Below are positions 1 through 8,269 of a stretch of DNA of 64,000 nt, piece after piece; the stretch's first letter is position 1, and the number at the start of each line of letters is the position of its first letter. A model generated the notes under the pieces. That model searched no databases and was not told where the DNA came from. It was given only the letters and a program-made list of their open reading frames with translations. The position numbers and the translations under genes are program-made. The stretch is from Martinezella lusitana (lineage in GTDB: Bacteria; Pseudomonadota; Alphaproteobacteria; Rhizobiales; Rhizobiaceae): NCBI RefSeq assembly GCF_014207095.1, contig NZ_JACHBG010000006.1, positions 289,233-353,232 of the forward strand. The letters run 5' to 3'.

Positions 1-89
1 AGGCCGGCGATCCGGAGGCGGCCGACGCCGCCGTGCGCCGCTTCATGGCTCCCGTTATCGCTACTCTTGACCGGTTGTTGCTATCATGA
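1..89 (+). CDS. C-terminal end of a GntR-family regulator (partial)
   Basis: An open frame runs in from the left edge and ends at the TGA at 87-89. It encodes about 28 residues with the motif GDPEAADAAVRRFM. This matches the last helix of FCD-type (FadR/GntR) effector-binding domains, where a GDPEAA...A..R motif is usual. The stop overlaps the ATG of the next gene (ATGA), so the two are probably co-transcribed. Most of the protein lies outside the window, so the family call rests on this short tail only. Confidence 0.55.
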   Translation, partial: AGDPEAADAAVRRFMAPVIATLDRLLLS

Positions 90-1357
90 CCACCTCCTTG
101 CCAAATGCCGCCTCCGTCGACCTGATCGACGCCGAGGCCGATGAAATTCCACCACCGCAGCCTCACAGCGGACAATCGCCGATCGGCAGATTTGTCCTGG
201 GCGTAAGCCTTGTGCTGATTGCGTTCAATCTGAGACCGGTCTTTTCCAGTGCATCGGCGCTTCTGCCTGAGATCAGAACCGGGCTCGGTCTCTCGTCGTT
301 CGGCACCAGTGTTCTGACCACCTTGCCCGTGGTCTGCCTGGGGCTGTTTTCACCGCTTGCACCAAGGCTTGCGCAGCGCTTGGGGAGCGAGCGCGTTATG
401 CTCGGCGTAATCTTGTTGCTTGCCCTCGGTACGGCGCTACGTGGCCTGTCTTCTATCTCCATGCTGTTCGTCGGAACTGCGCTGGCCGGCGCGTGCATCG
501 CCATCGGCAACGTCCTCTTGCCCGGTGTCGTCAAGCGCGATTTCCCGGACAAAGCAGCCGTGATGACCGGCTGCTACACGATGGCGCTATGCGCCGGAGC
601 GGCAAGCGCGGCAGGGCTGACGCTTCCCCTCGAACATGCCCTCGGCGGATCGCTCGGTGGCGCGCTTGCGGCTTGGGCCTTGCCGGCGCTTGCGGTCAGC
701 CTTCTCTGGTTGCCGCAAGTCATCGGAACGCGCAGCCAGGCCCGTCGCACCGGCTTTCGCGTGACGGGGCTGTGGACTGATCCGATTGCCTGGCAGGTGA
801 CCTTGTTCATGGGCCTGCAATCGGCGCTCGCTTACTGCGTCTTCGGCTGGCTCGTTCCCATCCTGCGTGAACGCGGTCTCGATGGCGTCACCGCGGGCGC
901 AATCGTATCCGCGTCGGTGATGGTGCAGGCCGCCTCATGTCTTGTAGCGCCTCACATCGCCATCAAAGGCAGGGATCAGCGCGTCATCAACGTTGTCCTT
1001 TGCGCTTTTGCCGTCGTTGCATTGCTTGGCCTGCTCTTCGCTCCGCTTTGGACGGTCTGGTTCTGGGCCGTGCTGCAGGGCATAGGGCAGGGGGGATTGA
1101 TTGCGGTGGCGCTCACCGTGATCGTGCTGCGGTCGCCGGATGCGCATATCGCTGCACATCTTTCTGGCATGGCGCAATTTGTCGGGTACCTGCTTGCAGC
1201 CATCGGCCCTCTTATTGTCGGCATGATCCATGGCTGGACGGGCAGCTTTGCCTGGTGCTCCGTTTTGTTCGTCCTGCTCGGTCTTGGTGCCGCCATCAAT
1301 GGCTGGTTTGCCGGTCGCGCGATTACCGTCAACGCCAAGACCATCGAAACTCCATAG
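86..1357 (+). CDS. MFS transporter, CynX/NimT family
   Basis: The 423-aa protein has about 12 hydrophobic segments and a hydrophilic N-terminus of about 35 residues. The first segment contains the FNLRPVFSS stretch typical of the CynX/NimT (cyanate/2-nitroimidazole transporter) branch of the major facilitator superfamily. These are inner-membrane secondary transporters, often exporters of small toxic or aromatic molecules. The start ATG overlaps the stop of the upstream GntR-type gene by four bases, suggesting regulator and transporter form one unit. The substrate cannot be read from the sequence. Confidence 0.8.
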   Translation: MTTSLPNAASVDLIDAEADEIPPPQPHSGQSPIGRFVLGVSLVLIAFNLRPVFSSASALLPEIRTGLGLSSFGTSVLTTLPVVCLGLFSPLAPRLAQRLGSERVMLGVILLLALGTALRGLSSISMLFVGTALAGACIAIGNVLLPGVVKRDFPDKAAVMTGCYTMALCAGAASAAGLTLPLEHALGGSLGGALAAWALPALAVSLLWLPQVIGTRSQARRTGFRVTGLWTDPIAWQVTLFMGLQSALAYCVFGWLVPILRERGLDGVTAGAIVSASVMVQAASCLVAPHIAIKGRDQRVINVVLCAFAVVALLGLLFAPLWTVWFWAVLQGIGQGGLIAVALTVIVLRSPDAHIAAHLSGMAQFVGYLLAAIGPLIVGMIHGWTGSFAWCSVLFVLLGLGAAINGWFAGRAITVNAKTIETP

Positions 1358-1422
1358 CCTAAATGGCCCTTTGACGACGCGTGGACCGGTTTCGAGGATC
1401 CGCCCTGCTCGCCAAAGAGTTT

Positions 1423-1821
1423 TCACTGCCGATGAAGCGGCAAGATATGGTGTTCGGTCAAAGGCGCCATGGATATCGTGCCCGGATGGGCGGGCGATAT
1501 CCAACGGATCTCCTCGATCTCTGCCGCAGCGGTAATCGCGGCATCGCCGACATCCAGGCGGAAGACGTCCGCAACGACGATATGCTCGGGCTCATTGGCA
1601 GCGGGCGCCTCGAAGTGGCCGAGGAATGCCAGTGACTCGGTGTCGATCGCAAGGCCCAACTCCTCGTGCAACTCCCTGACGAGCGCTTGTTCCGGCGCCT
1701 CATGCGGCTCGATCTTGCCGCCGGGCTGCATGAAAGCCGTGGTTCCGCGCTTGCGCACCAGCAGCGTATCTCCATCGCGGCGCAGTAGCAGAGCCGCAGC
1801 GATCCTTATCGTTTTCGTCAT
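1423..1821 (-). CDS. Nudix hydrolase
   Basis: The 132-aa protein contains a perfect Nudix box at residues 35-57: G, five residues, E, seven residues, then RELHEELGL. This loop-helix binds Mg2+ and catalyses hydrolysis of nucleoside diphosphates linked to another moiety. The protein is a single compact domain of normal family length. The N-terminal strand (KTIRIAAALLLRRDG) resembles MutT-like and Nudix housecleaning enzymes that act on oxidised or non-canonical NTPs. The gene stands alone, convergent with the MFS gene. The exact substrate is unknown. Confidence 0.9.
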   Translation of the reverse strand: MTKTIRIAAALLLRRDGDTLLVRKRGTTAFMQPGGKIEPHEAPEQALVRELHEELGLAIDTESLAFLGHFEAPAANEPEHIVVADVFRLDVGDAAITAAAEIEEIRWISPAHPGTISMAPLTEHHILPLHRQ

Positions 1822-1966
1822 GTGTCAATCTGATCGGATTCGCGATCGGGTTTCAATGATCATCCGGTCCCATCAGCGGGATTCAAGCCGCGCAATCAAG
1901 CGCAGCTCGATCTGCTCACCACTTCGGCCATCGCCCTTATGAGCGCGGCCCTGATCGACAAAAGGT

Positions 1967-2458
1967 TCAGGTGTCCAGCCATGCTGCGAGGCCATCCAGC
2001 GTCTGCAACCCGTATTCCACAGCGCCGAAGCCGATAACGATCTTGCGACGTGCCGGGCTCGGATGGAGCTGGCGCATGGTCAACACCGTCTTGCCGTCAG
2101 CCTGCTCATCAAAGGTCACCGTGGCGCGAAAGCGGTCGGGATCGTTTGCATCGGGCGTGCCGTGATCCATCACGATCCGCTCGTTCGGTACGATTTCCAG
2201 AAAGCGCACGAGGTTCGCGAAGCGACGTTCCTGCCCTTCGAACAAGCCGACCATGTCGAACCGCCAGATTCCACCCTCTCTGATATCGGCCTCATGGTTT
2301 TCGATTTTGAGGTCGGTCGGGCCGTACCATTGGGCCAGCGCCTTTGGATCCATCCAGGCAGAAAAGACCTTCTCCCGCGGGTGATTCAGGACCTTCACCA
2401 GCACGATTTCGCGATCCAGTGCCCAAGTGTCAAACGGATTTGTCATGTTCTTCTTCAT
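1967..2458 (-). CDS. SRPBCC (AHSA1/START-like) domain protein
   Basis: The 163-aa protein has the AHSA1-type SRPBCC signature: an early strand VKVLNHPREKVFSAWMDP, then ALAQWYGP near residue 45, and a C-terminal helix ending in LDGLAAWL. The fold forms a hydrophobic ligand-binding cavity. The start overlaps the end of the ArsR-family gene by 29 bases. An alternative ATG lies at 2446. ArsR-SRPBCC pairs like this are common in soil bacteria; the regulator is thought to control the ligand-binding partner, but the ligand is unknown. Confidence 0.85.
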   Translation of the reverse strand: MKKNMTNPFDTWALDREIVLVKVLNHPREKVFSAWMDPKALAQWYGPTDLKIENHEADIREGGIWRFDMVGLFEGQERRFANLVRFLEIVPNERIVMDHGTPDANDPDRFRATVTFDEQADGKTVLTMRQLHPSPARRKIVIGFGAVEYGLQTLDGLAAWLDT

Positions 2459-2786
2459 CCTCTCTCGTCTTATCCAGGTAGACTTCCAGCCGGTCCAGCC
2501 GCTCGCTCCAGCGCCGGCGCTCCGCCTCCATCCAGTCTGCCGCCTCGTCGAACCGCGCCTGCACCAGCCTGCACCAGCGGCTGCGGCCGCGCTTTTCGCT
2601 GGCGATCAGCCCGCAATCTTCCAGCACCTTCAGATGCTGGGCGAAGGAGGGTAGCGCCATGTCGAATGGTTCGGCGAGGACCGTGACGGGAACCTCACCC
2701 TCGGCCAGCCGCGATACAACAGCGCGGCGGGTCGGGTCGCTGAGAGCATGAAAGGCGAGGTCGAGAGGCGTCGAATGATAGGGCAT
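2430..2786 (-). CDS. ArsR-family winged-helix transcriptional regulator
   Basis: The 118-aa protein is a small winged helix. It opens with LDLAFHALSDPTRRAVVSRL, and its recognition helix includes MALPSFAQHLKVLEDCGLI, which matches ArsR/SmtB proteins. No obvious metal-binding cysteine cluster is present, so it belongs with the non-metal ArsR members usually paired with SRPBCC proteins. It overlaps that partner and is divergent from the RibD-type reductase at 2900. The shared spacer (2787-2899) contains repeated CTTAG elements that could be its operator. Confidence 0.88.
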   Translation of the reverse strand: MPYHSTPLDLAFHALSDPTRRAVVSRLAEGEVPVTVLAEPFDMALPSFAQHLKVLEDCGLIASEKRGRSRWCRLVQARFDEAADWMEAERRRWSERLDRLEVYLDKTREDEEEHDKSV

Positions 2787-2899
2787 GCGATTTCCTAAAA
2801 CGAATTGCGGCGTTGGTCAAGAAAACTTAGGTACTTGCCTTAGTATTTAGTCGGTCTAAGATGAGACCGGCTACGCAACCACTCACAAGGAGAGCTCCA

Positions 2900-3541
2900 A
2901 TGGCAGTTCGTGTCGATCTCATGATCTCGCTCGACGGCTTCGCGACAACGATGGACCAGACACCCGAAGTCCCTTTCGGCGAGGACTGGCCGCGTCTCGT
3001 CGGCGCATATACCGCAACGCGGACGTTCAGAGAGCGCGTGTTCAAGGATACCAGCGGGGCCGGGACCACCGGCATCGATGACGACTATGCAAGAGAGTAT
3101 TTCGAGAATGTGGGCGCCGAAATCATGGGCGCCGGCATGTTCGGGCTTCATAACTTCCCCGATGATCCGAACTGGCGTGGCTGGTGGGGCGAAGAGCCGC
3201 CTTTCAGGGTTCCGGTCTTCGTTCTGACCCACACGGCCCGACCCACCCTGGAAATGGCCGGCGGTACCACGTTCCATTTCATCGATACAACGCCGATCGA
3301 CGCGCTCCAGCAGGCGGAAAAGGTGGCGGGCGGAAAGGATGTGCGGGTTGGTGGTGGCGCAACGGTCGTTCGTGACTTTCTAAAGGCGGGTCTCGTCGAT
3401 CGTCTTCATGTCGCAATCACGCCGATCCTTCTCGGACGTGGCATCCGCCTGTGGGATGATCTGCGTGGTTTGGAGGCCGGCTACACGGTCAAGTCGGAAA
3501 CGGCGCCGAGTGGCACTATCCACCTGACGTTCCGCCGCTAA
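2900..3541 (+). CDS. Dihydrofolate reductase-family protein (RibD C-terminal domain)
   Basis: This single-domain protein of 213 aa opens MAVRVDLMISLDGFATT, a hallmark of the RibD_C/YwjB-type reductase family. The C-terminal half contains the nucleotide-binding GGGATVVRDFLKAGLVD motif. These proteins bind NADPH and are usually of unknown substrate; they are not true folate reductases. I chose ATG 2900 rather than an upstream in-frame ATG at 2861 because AAGGAG lies 8 bases before it. It is divergent from the ArsR gene, which may control it. Confidence 0.85.
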   Translation: MAVRVDLMISLDGFATTMDQTPEVPFGEDWPRLVGAYTATRTFRERVFKDTSGAGTTGIDDDYAREYFENVGAEIMGAGMFGLHNFPDDPNWRGWWGEEPPFRVPVFVLTHTARPTLEMAGGTTFHFIDTTPIDALQQAEKVAGGKDVRVGGGATVVRDFLKAGLVDRLHVAITPILLGRGIRLWDDLRGLEAGYTVKSETAPSGTIHLTFRR

Positions 3542-3560
3542 CTGCCCCCGCTCATGGCGC

Positions 3561-3592
3561 GATCATGGGCCATCGGCAGATGATCCATGATC
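3561..3592. terminator. Inverted repeat between convergent genes
   Basis: GATCATGG at 3561-3568 is complementary to CCATGATC at 3585-3592 and is followed by a run of T residues. It sits between the convergent genes ending at 3541 and 3630, so a bidirectional terminator is plausible. The 16-base loop is long. Confidence 0.45.
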
Positions 3593-3629
3593 CCAGCTTT
3601 TTTGGCGGAGAGCCGATCTATGCGGCTCG

Positions 3630-4625
3630 TCAAGGCTGGCGCGGATCCATCAGATGCTCACGGAAGAATGCGAGAACTTCGGCATTGAATTCCTTATGGA
3701 ACGCGGTGCGATCAAAGCCTGGAGCGTCGCTGCAGGAGGGCTTCGTGGATGATTTGACGCTCGGGCAGGGCGTTAAGAACGACAGGTGTCTGGCATTGGG
3801 GACGACCCGGAAATCTGGCTTGTCCGGTAGCAGATGCGCCAGCTTTGCAACGTTCTCCGGCTCCGCATCCTGACCGCCGCCGAGCTGCGACCCCCAGAGC
3901 TGAAGCGGAATTTTCACGTCTTTCACGCTGTCGGCGGTCAAAAAGACAGTACTCAAGGGATCAGCGACCACCATCGCCTTGACGCGGGGATCGTGTGTCC
4001 ATGTCCGAGGTGGCTGGATTCGCTGAAAAGGCCGCCTTTGGTCGGCTGGCGGGCAGTCGGTAACCTTCGGGTCCGCGCAGCGCGGCGGCAGCTTGCTGAA
4101 GTCGGGATTGGCGCCGGCAACGACGAGCCCTGTGTAGCCGCCCTGGGAAAATCCGTAGAAACCGATACGCCGCGGACCGATGCTTGCTGCGTCGGGCGAT
4201 GGGCCGAGCATGAAGTCGATGGTGCGCTTGATGTCGGCCGGTCGTTCGACCAGCACGCCCATGCCGTTTGCCTGACTCATGTCGGCGTAGTTCGCATGTG
4301 GATGATTGATAGCGACGACGATGAAGCCTCCGTCCGCCAGCGCCTGGGCGGTGTCCCGGTGGCCGAGCGAGTCGCCGCCATAACCGTGTGAAATGACGAT
4401 GAGCGGCAGATCCTTGCCCATGATCGGACAATCCGGCGTCGCTGCTAATATTAAAGCTCCTATTCTCATCGTCGTCGGCGCCTCCGCGCAGGGCGACCAC
4501 ATTGTCCCTGTGATTTCCGGGCCGCCGGGGTCGGCCGGAATTCGAATGAACTTCAACCCCGCCGCTTGGCACAGCGATGCAGCAAGGCAGAGGGCGGCTG
4601 CGAGGGCAAGGCTGCGGTGGATCAT
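3630..4625 (-). CDS. Secreted alpha/beta hydrolase (dienelactone hydrolase-like)
   Basis: The 331-aa protein starts with a signal peptide (MIHRSLALAAALCLAASLCQA, cleavage near residue 21). It carries the oxyanion-hole region LIVISHGYGG and the nucleophile elbow GFSQGG near residue 160, where Ser is the predicted nucleophile. The catalytic His is probably in NARHLSFL near residue 280. The family (COG4188) holds predicted periplasmic dienelactone-hydrolase-like or PAF-acetylhydrolase-like esterases. The gene is monocistronic and its true substrate is unknown. Confidence 0.8.
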   Translation of the reverse strand: MIHRSLALAAALCLAASLCQAAGLKFIRIPADPGGPEITGTMWSPCAEAPTTMRIGALILAATPDCPIMGKDLPLIVISHGYGGDSLGHRDTAQALADGGFIVVAINHPHANYADMSQANGMGVLVERPADIKRTIDFMLGPSPDAASIGPRRIGFYGFSQGGYTGLVVAGANPDFSKLPPRCADPKVTDCPPADQRRPFQRIQPPRTWTHDPRVKAMVVADPLSTVFLTADSVKDVKIPLQLWGSQLGGGQDAEPENVAKLAHLLPDKPDFRVVPNARHLSFLTPCPSVKSSTKPSCSDAPGFDRTAFHKEFNAEVLAFFREHLMDPRQP

Positions 4626-4794
4626 TGCGCAATTCCTTCTGGCCGGGGGCTTGAATCAGGTGCTAGCAACGGCGCGGACCGCGAGCTTGGGCTGCCGCAA
4701 CGGCGACGCTATGGGGCGAGTGCCTCGAATGTCGGTTCAGTACCTTGCATAAACAGATAGCTTGTTATATCTAACTTGTAAAGCTGAGGCATTC

Positions 4795-5115
4795 ATGACC
4801 GACTCGATCCAAGTTCAACTGCGCAAGGGCGTTCTCGATCTCTGCGTTCTTGCCGTGCTCTCACGGGGCGAGAGCTACGGCTACGAGATTGCCAGCACGC
4901 TGGTCGCAGCCGTTGGAATGGGGGAAGGGACGATCTATCCGCTGATGCGCAGGATGCAGAATGACGGCCTCGTTGCGACCCGCATCGTCGAGTCCAGCAA
5001 CGGGCCGCCGCGCAAATACTACCGGCTTACGCCGTTGGGTCATTCGATTTTCGAGGCACATCGGCGTGACTGGCGCTCGCTTGCGGGCGCCGTCGACAAA
5101 CTTCTTGAGGAATAG
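4795..5115 (+). CDS. PadR-family transcriptional regulator
   Basis: The 106-aa protein has the PadR winged-helix pattern: LRKGVLDLCVLAVLSRGESYGYEI, then GEGTIYPLMRRMQNDGLV as recognition helix and wing, and a short C-terminal dimerisation helix. ATG 4795 is preferred over the ATG at 4762, because homologues begin a few residues before QLRKG. It is followed two bases later by the HAAS-domain gene and then by a GIN-domain gene, an arrangement typical of PadR-controlled membrane-stress cassettes. It probably represses its own operon. Confidence 0.88.
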   Translation: MTDSIQVQLRKGVLDLCVLAVLSRGESYGYEIASTLVAAVGMGEGTIYPLMRRMQNDGLVATRIVESSNGPPRKYYRLTPLGHSIFEAHRRDWRSLAGAVDKLLEE

Positions 5116-5117
5116 CC

Positions 5118-5690
5118 ATGACCAGGGATGCCTTTTTGCGTACGCTGAGACTGGGCCTTACCGGGCTTCCGCCTCGCGAAGTCGATGATATCGTTGCCGA
5201 CTACACCGCCTATTTTACGGAATCCGAGGCCTCGGGTCGTAGTGATGAAGACGTCGTGGCGGCGCTGGGCGATGCAGCCAGGATCGCCAGGGAACTGCGA
5301 GCCGATGCGGGGCTGCGCCGTTTCGAGGCTCATTGGAGCGTGCCGAACCTTCTGGCGGCGATGATGGCGCTGGCCGGGCTTGCCATCGTCGATATCTTCT
5401 TCCTTCTGCCTTTGTTGTTCGCTGCGGTCTTCGTCACGTTCGGTCTTGCAATCGCACTCGTTGCCATCGGCGCTGTCGGTCTGAAGATCGTGTTCACGAC
5501 GGTGTTTTTTCACATCGGCCTGCCGACCGTCGGCATGTTGGCGCGCCTCCTTATAGGGGCAGGGCTGGTGAGTGCCCTCGTGGGCGGTGGCGCGCTGCTG
5601 TTGATGGGGCTTGGCTTGGGTATCCGCATGCTCGGGCAGTATGCCCGGCTGCATTTCCGCCTGGCGCAGGCAACCGAAAATCGTGTTTGA
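5118..5690 (+). CDS. HAAS/DUF1700-domain membrane protein
   Basis: The 190-aa protein begins with a soluble helical HAAS domain (about residues 1-60, with PPREVDDIVADYTAYFTE and EDVVAALGDAARIARELRAD). Three or four hydrophobic segments follow. HAAS domains are helical modules found next to PadR regulators and associated with sensing or partner binding at the membrane. The gene follows PadR by 2 bp, and the GIN-domain gene follows 33 bp later. No enzymatic motif is visible. Confidence 0.8.
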   Translation: MTRDAFLRTLRLGLTGLPPREVDDIVADYTAYFTESEASGRSDEDVVAALGDAARIARELRADAGLRRFEAHWSVPNLLAAMMALAGLAIVDIFFLLPLLFAAVFVTFGLAIALVAIGAVGLKIVFTTVFFHIGLPTVGMLARLLIGAGLVSALVGGGALLLMGLGLGIRMLGQYARLHFRLAQATENRV

Positions 5691-5723
5691 GCGCCGCGTC
5701 TGACATCGTTGGAGGAATGGACA

Positions 5724-6431
5724 ATGAACGGGAAACTGGCGACTGTCGCCACGGCCGGATTGATTTGCGCATTTGTCTTTCTTGCCGTGGGCTTCGGGCT
5801 TTCGGGGCCAGATCTGGCCAACGCGCGATATTGGTGGGATGGCATACAATCCGCGTGTGGTTCAACGGGGGCGGGCAAGCAGCAGATCGTCCTGCCTTTC
5901 AATTCGGATGGCAGCTTGTCAATCGATATGCCCGCTTCCGTTCGATATCAGCCGGGCGGCAAAGCCGAGGCCGTCATTAGCGGCAACGCTGCGCTTCTCG
6001 ACCACGTGCGGCTGGAAGGCGGACGGTTGAGCCTGGATTGCAATCCGGGCTGGTCCATGTCCAAGTTCGATGTCGCCTTGTCCGGGCCGCTCGTCACCGA
6101 TTGGAAGGTTCGCGGCAGCGGAGACCTTGTCTTGTCGCAGCTTGATCAAGACGATCTGCGTCTGAGCATTTCCGGCAGTGGCAGTGTCAAGGCCGCCGGC
6201 AGCGCTCGGTCCGTCGATCTGGATGTAGCCGGCTCTGGTGCCGCCCGCCTCAAGGATCTTGCCGCCCAGTCGGTCAAAATCAGAGTCCGCGGCAGTGGTG
6301 ACGCGCAGGTTGCTGCGGCGACGGACGCCGACATATCGATCCGCGGAAGCGGCAATGTCGAGCTATATGGGCATCCGGTGCTGCGACGTTCCGAGATTAG
6401 AGGCAGCGGGCGCCTCGTGCAGGTGCCATAG
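5724..6431 (+). CDS. GIN-domain (DUF2807) envelope protein
   Basis: The 235-aa protein has an N-terminal signal or anchor segment (residues 5-25, LATVATAGLICAFVFLAVGF). A repetitive beta-helical region follows, with recurring SGSG/RGSGD motifs about every 20 residues (SGSGSVKAAG, AGSGAARL, RGSGDAQV, RGSGNVEL). This is characteristic of the head-GIN/DUF2807 fold. ATG 5724 is chosen because GGAGG lies at 5710-5714. It is the last gene of the PadR cassette and is followed by a strong terminator. It is probably periplasmic; its function is unknown. Confidence 0.8.
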   Translation: MNGKLATVATAGLICAFVFLAVGFGLSGPDLANARYWWDGIQSACGSTGAGKQQIVLPFNSDGSLSIDMPASVRYQPGGKAEAVISGNAALLDHVRLEGGRLSLDCNPGWSMSKFDVALSGPLVTDWKVRGSGDLVLSQLDQDDLRLSISGSGSVKAAGSARSVDLDVAGSGAARLKDLAAQSVKIRVRGSGDAQVAAATDADISIRGSGNVELYGHPVLRRSEIRGSGRLVQVP

Positions 6432-6468
6432 GTCAGCTCCGATGCGGGTGCTGCCGCATGGTGTTTCA

Positions 6469-6499
6469 GTGGTCGGATGAGCCTTGCTCTTCCGACCAC
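6469..6499 (+). terminator. Rho-independent terminator after the PadR cassette
   Basis: GTGGTCGGA (6469-6477) pairs with TCCGACCAC (6491-6499), extended inside by GAGC/GCTC round a CTT loop. The hairpin lies 38 bases after the GIN gene and separates it from hpaR. Confidence 0.75.
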
Positions 6500-6518
6500 C
6501 TTGCTTTGAAAAATTCTC

Positions 6519-6533
6519 ATGTTAATCAATGGG
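6519..6533 (+). promoter_or_regulatory. Half-site of the HpaR-like operator in front of hpaR
   Basis: CATGTTAAT occurs 30-45 bases before the hpaR start. It matches one arm of the TTAAYRYGTTAA motif found at 7101 and 26984. Autoregulation by HpaR is inferred; only one arm is conserved. Confidence 0.35.
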
Positions 6534-6562
6534 AATGTGACCTTAGCAAATATGCGGAAACA

Positions 6563-7084
6563 ATGCCGGACAAGACAGACAGCAACGCCGGACGGGCATC
6601 AGCATTCGATACTGCGGCAGTAAAGCCCAAGCGACCGCTGCGAGAGCCTCGCCGTTCCCTCGCGATCGGGCTCCTGCGCGCTCGCGAAGCGGTCATGAGC
6701 CATTTCCGGCCGATCCTGGCGGCGCATGATGTCACCGAACAGCAATGGCGCGTCATTCGTGTCCTCTACGAGGGTGGCAAGCTTGATGCCACCGAACTGG
6801 CCGACAAGGCATCCATTCTGGCGCCGAGCCTGACGCGGATGATACGGCTGCTGGAGGAGCGTGGCTTTATCACTAAGCACAAGGACGAAGCTGACGGCCG
6901 CAGAGTGCTTCTGCAGATCACGCCGGCGGGAGAGGCCCTCGTTACGGAAGTCATGCCGGAGAGCCTGAAGGTCTATGCCGATATCGACGCCCGCTTCGGC
7001 GTACAGCGCGTGGAGCAGCTTCTCGACATGCTAGCGGAGTTGGCGTCGTTGAAGCTTGAAAACGGCTCGGTCGGTGAAGAGTGA
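6563..7084 (+). CDS. hpaR: HpaR-type MarR regulator of homoprotocatechuate degradation
   Basis: The 173-aa MarR-family winged helix carries the helix RRSLAIGLLRAREAVMSHF, then VTEQQWRVIRVLYEGG and LAPSLTRMIRLLEERGFI. These match HpaR, the repressor of the 4-hydroxyphenylacetate meta pathway, which is released by hydroxyphenylacetates. Compared with short MarR proteins it has a charged N-terminal tail of about 30 residues. No ATG lies closer in frame with the tail, and the ribosome site before 6563 is weak. Its presumed targets (hpaF operon) lie 20 kb away in the same island. Shared motifs at 7101 and 26984 support that link. Confidence 0.85.
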   Translation: MPDKTDSNAGRASAFDTAAVKPKRPLREPRRSLAIGLLRAREAVMSHFRPILAAHDVTEQQWRVIRVLYEGGKLDATELADKASILAPSLTRMIRLLEERGFITKHKDEADGRRVLLQITPAGEALVTEVMPESLKVYADIDARFGVQRVEQLLDMLAELASLKLENGSVGEE

Positions 7085-7100
7085 TATCTTTTCGATTTCA

Positions 7101-7112
7101 TTAATGTGTTAA
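7101..7112. promoter_or_regulatory. Candidate HpaR-type operator (site A)
   Basis: TTAATGTGTTAA is nearly palindromic and lies between hpaR and the AraC-type gene at 7181. The same extended sequence, ATTAAYGTGTTAAGTA, occurs on the minus strand just upstream of hpaF (26984-26995). A TTGACG box follows at 7121-7126. Binding by HpaR is inferred. Confidence 0.5.
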
Positions 7113-7180
7113 GTATTTAATTGACGGACCGGAGGAACTGTAGCAGTCTTCATCAGTGCTGATACTGTTGGGAGGCAGAG

Positions 7181-8167
7181 TTGGACCTGTTGCAGAATCG
7201 CAGCCTCATCGAACGAAGCTGGTCACCAACGCCTTATGATCAATGGGCGGACGGCTTGCGGAGCATTTGCGGGAATTTCAACCCGCATACCGTCAAGCGC
7301 GGCGATAGTGTCGTCGGCATGGCAAGCCGCATCGATGTATGCGGCATGGAGTTTGCCCATGTCTCCAACGACCTCGATTATGTCCACCGCGATTGGGACG
7401 ATATCCGGCGCGATGCGAACGAACACCTGTTTTTGATCCTGCAGCTTGAAGGTGTCTGTGGCGTCGAGCATTCCGGCCAACAGAACATTCTTGACGTCGG
7501 CGAGTGCATTCTCGTCGACTCCACGCGTCCCACAACCTTCTATTTCCGTGGACACTTCTCCAACCATCTCTCGCTGCATCTGCCCCGGCAATTGATGTAT
7601 TCCAACAGCAGGGTCGATTTCGACGTCGCCCGCAAGCTTGTCGCCTCCGATCCGATGGCGATGATGCTGCGGGCGCTGATCGCAAAGATGATGACTACGC
7701 CGGAAAACGATGTGGCTTCACCGCATCTGCGTCAGCTAATGTTCGATACGACACGTCAGGCATTTTTGTCGAAAAGCGCCCAGGCGACCAATCTGAACTC
7801 TTTGCACGACAGTGCCAGCAAGCGTATGCAGATGGTGGATATCCTGATCGACAAGCACTTGACCGATACCGACCTCAACGCCAAATGGTTGGCGACAAGG
7901 CTCGGCGTGTCGATCCGTACGCTGCAGCAGGATTTCCAGGGAATGGGCATGACCTGCACGACCGTCATTCGCGACAAGCGCCTGCGCTTTGCACGCGAAA
8001 AGATCGAGCAACTCAAGGAACGGCGTAACCCCACAACGATAGCCGAAGTCGCCTACTCCGCCGGTTTCAACGATATTTCCTATTTCAATCGCAGCTTCAA
8101 GGAGCTGTTCGATTGCGCTCCGAGCGAGCTGCTGCGCGGCGCCGAACCGGCGCATCGATTGGACTGA
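7181..8167 (+). CDS. AraC-family regulator (FeaR/NphR-like, AraC_binding_2)
   Basis: The 328-aa protein has an N-terminal cupin-like effector region of the type found in FeaR and NphR (around residues 30-190). A C-terminal double helix-turn-helix follows, with LNAKWLATRLGVSIRTLQQDF and IAEVAYSAGFNDISYFNRSFKELF. FeaR-type regulators activate aromatic amine or aldehyde oxidation genes. The start is TTG at 7181, preceded by GGGAGG at 7169-7174. It reads towards the aldehyde dehydrogenase/GMC/ABC operon at 8270-15977, which it probably activates. The effector is unknown. Confidence 0.82.
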   Translation: MDLLQNRSLIERSWSPTPYDQWADGLRSICGNFNPHTVKRGDSVVGMASRIDVCGMEFAHVSNDLDYVHRDWDDIRRDANEHLFLILQLEGVCGVEHSGQQNILDVGECILVDSTRPTTFYFRGHFSNHLSLHLPRQLMYSNSRVDFDVARKLVASDPMAMMLRALIAKMMTTPENDVASPHLRQLMFDTTRQAFLSKSAQATNLNSLHDSASKRMQMVDILIDKHLTDTDLNAKWLATRLGVSIRTLQQDFQGMGMTCTTVIRDKRLRFAREKIEQLKERRNPTTIAEVAYSAGFNDISYFNRSFKELFDCAPSELLRGAEPAHRLD

Positions 8168-8190
8168 AACGCAGTCTGCGTTCCAGTCCA
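8160..8190 (+). terminator. Perfect-armed hairpin overlapping the AraC stop codon
   Basis: Arms TGGACTG-A-AACGCAG and CTGCGTT-C-CAGTCCA (one mismatch) surround the TGA of the regulator at 8165-8167. There is no T tract, so it may act as a weak terminator, an mRNA stabiliser or a protein-binding palindrome. Confidence 0.4.
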
Positions 8191-8269
8191 AGACGAGGCG
8201 CGTTTCTCCCCAAGACGGGTCTTGCGGCAAAAGTCATAGTCCTCTCGAAAGTCACGGGAGGAGAATATC

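Noticed and set aside
5040..5849. A 269-codon minus-strand frame opposite the HAAS gene
   Set aside because: It is antisense to a membrane protein gene, with low-complexity charged sequence and no start signal.
6463..8167. A CRISPR array or tandem repeat was sought here and elsewhere
   Set aside because: No regularly spaced direct repeats were found anywhere in the window.
8230..8254. Direct repeats AAAGTCA 18 bases apart before the GTG at 8270
   Set aside because: They are too close to the ribosome site, and the 18-base spacing differs from typical AraC half-site spacing. They could be chance.
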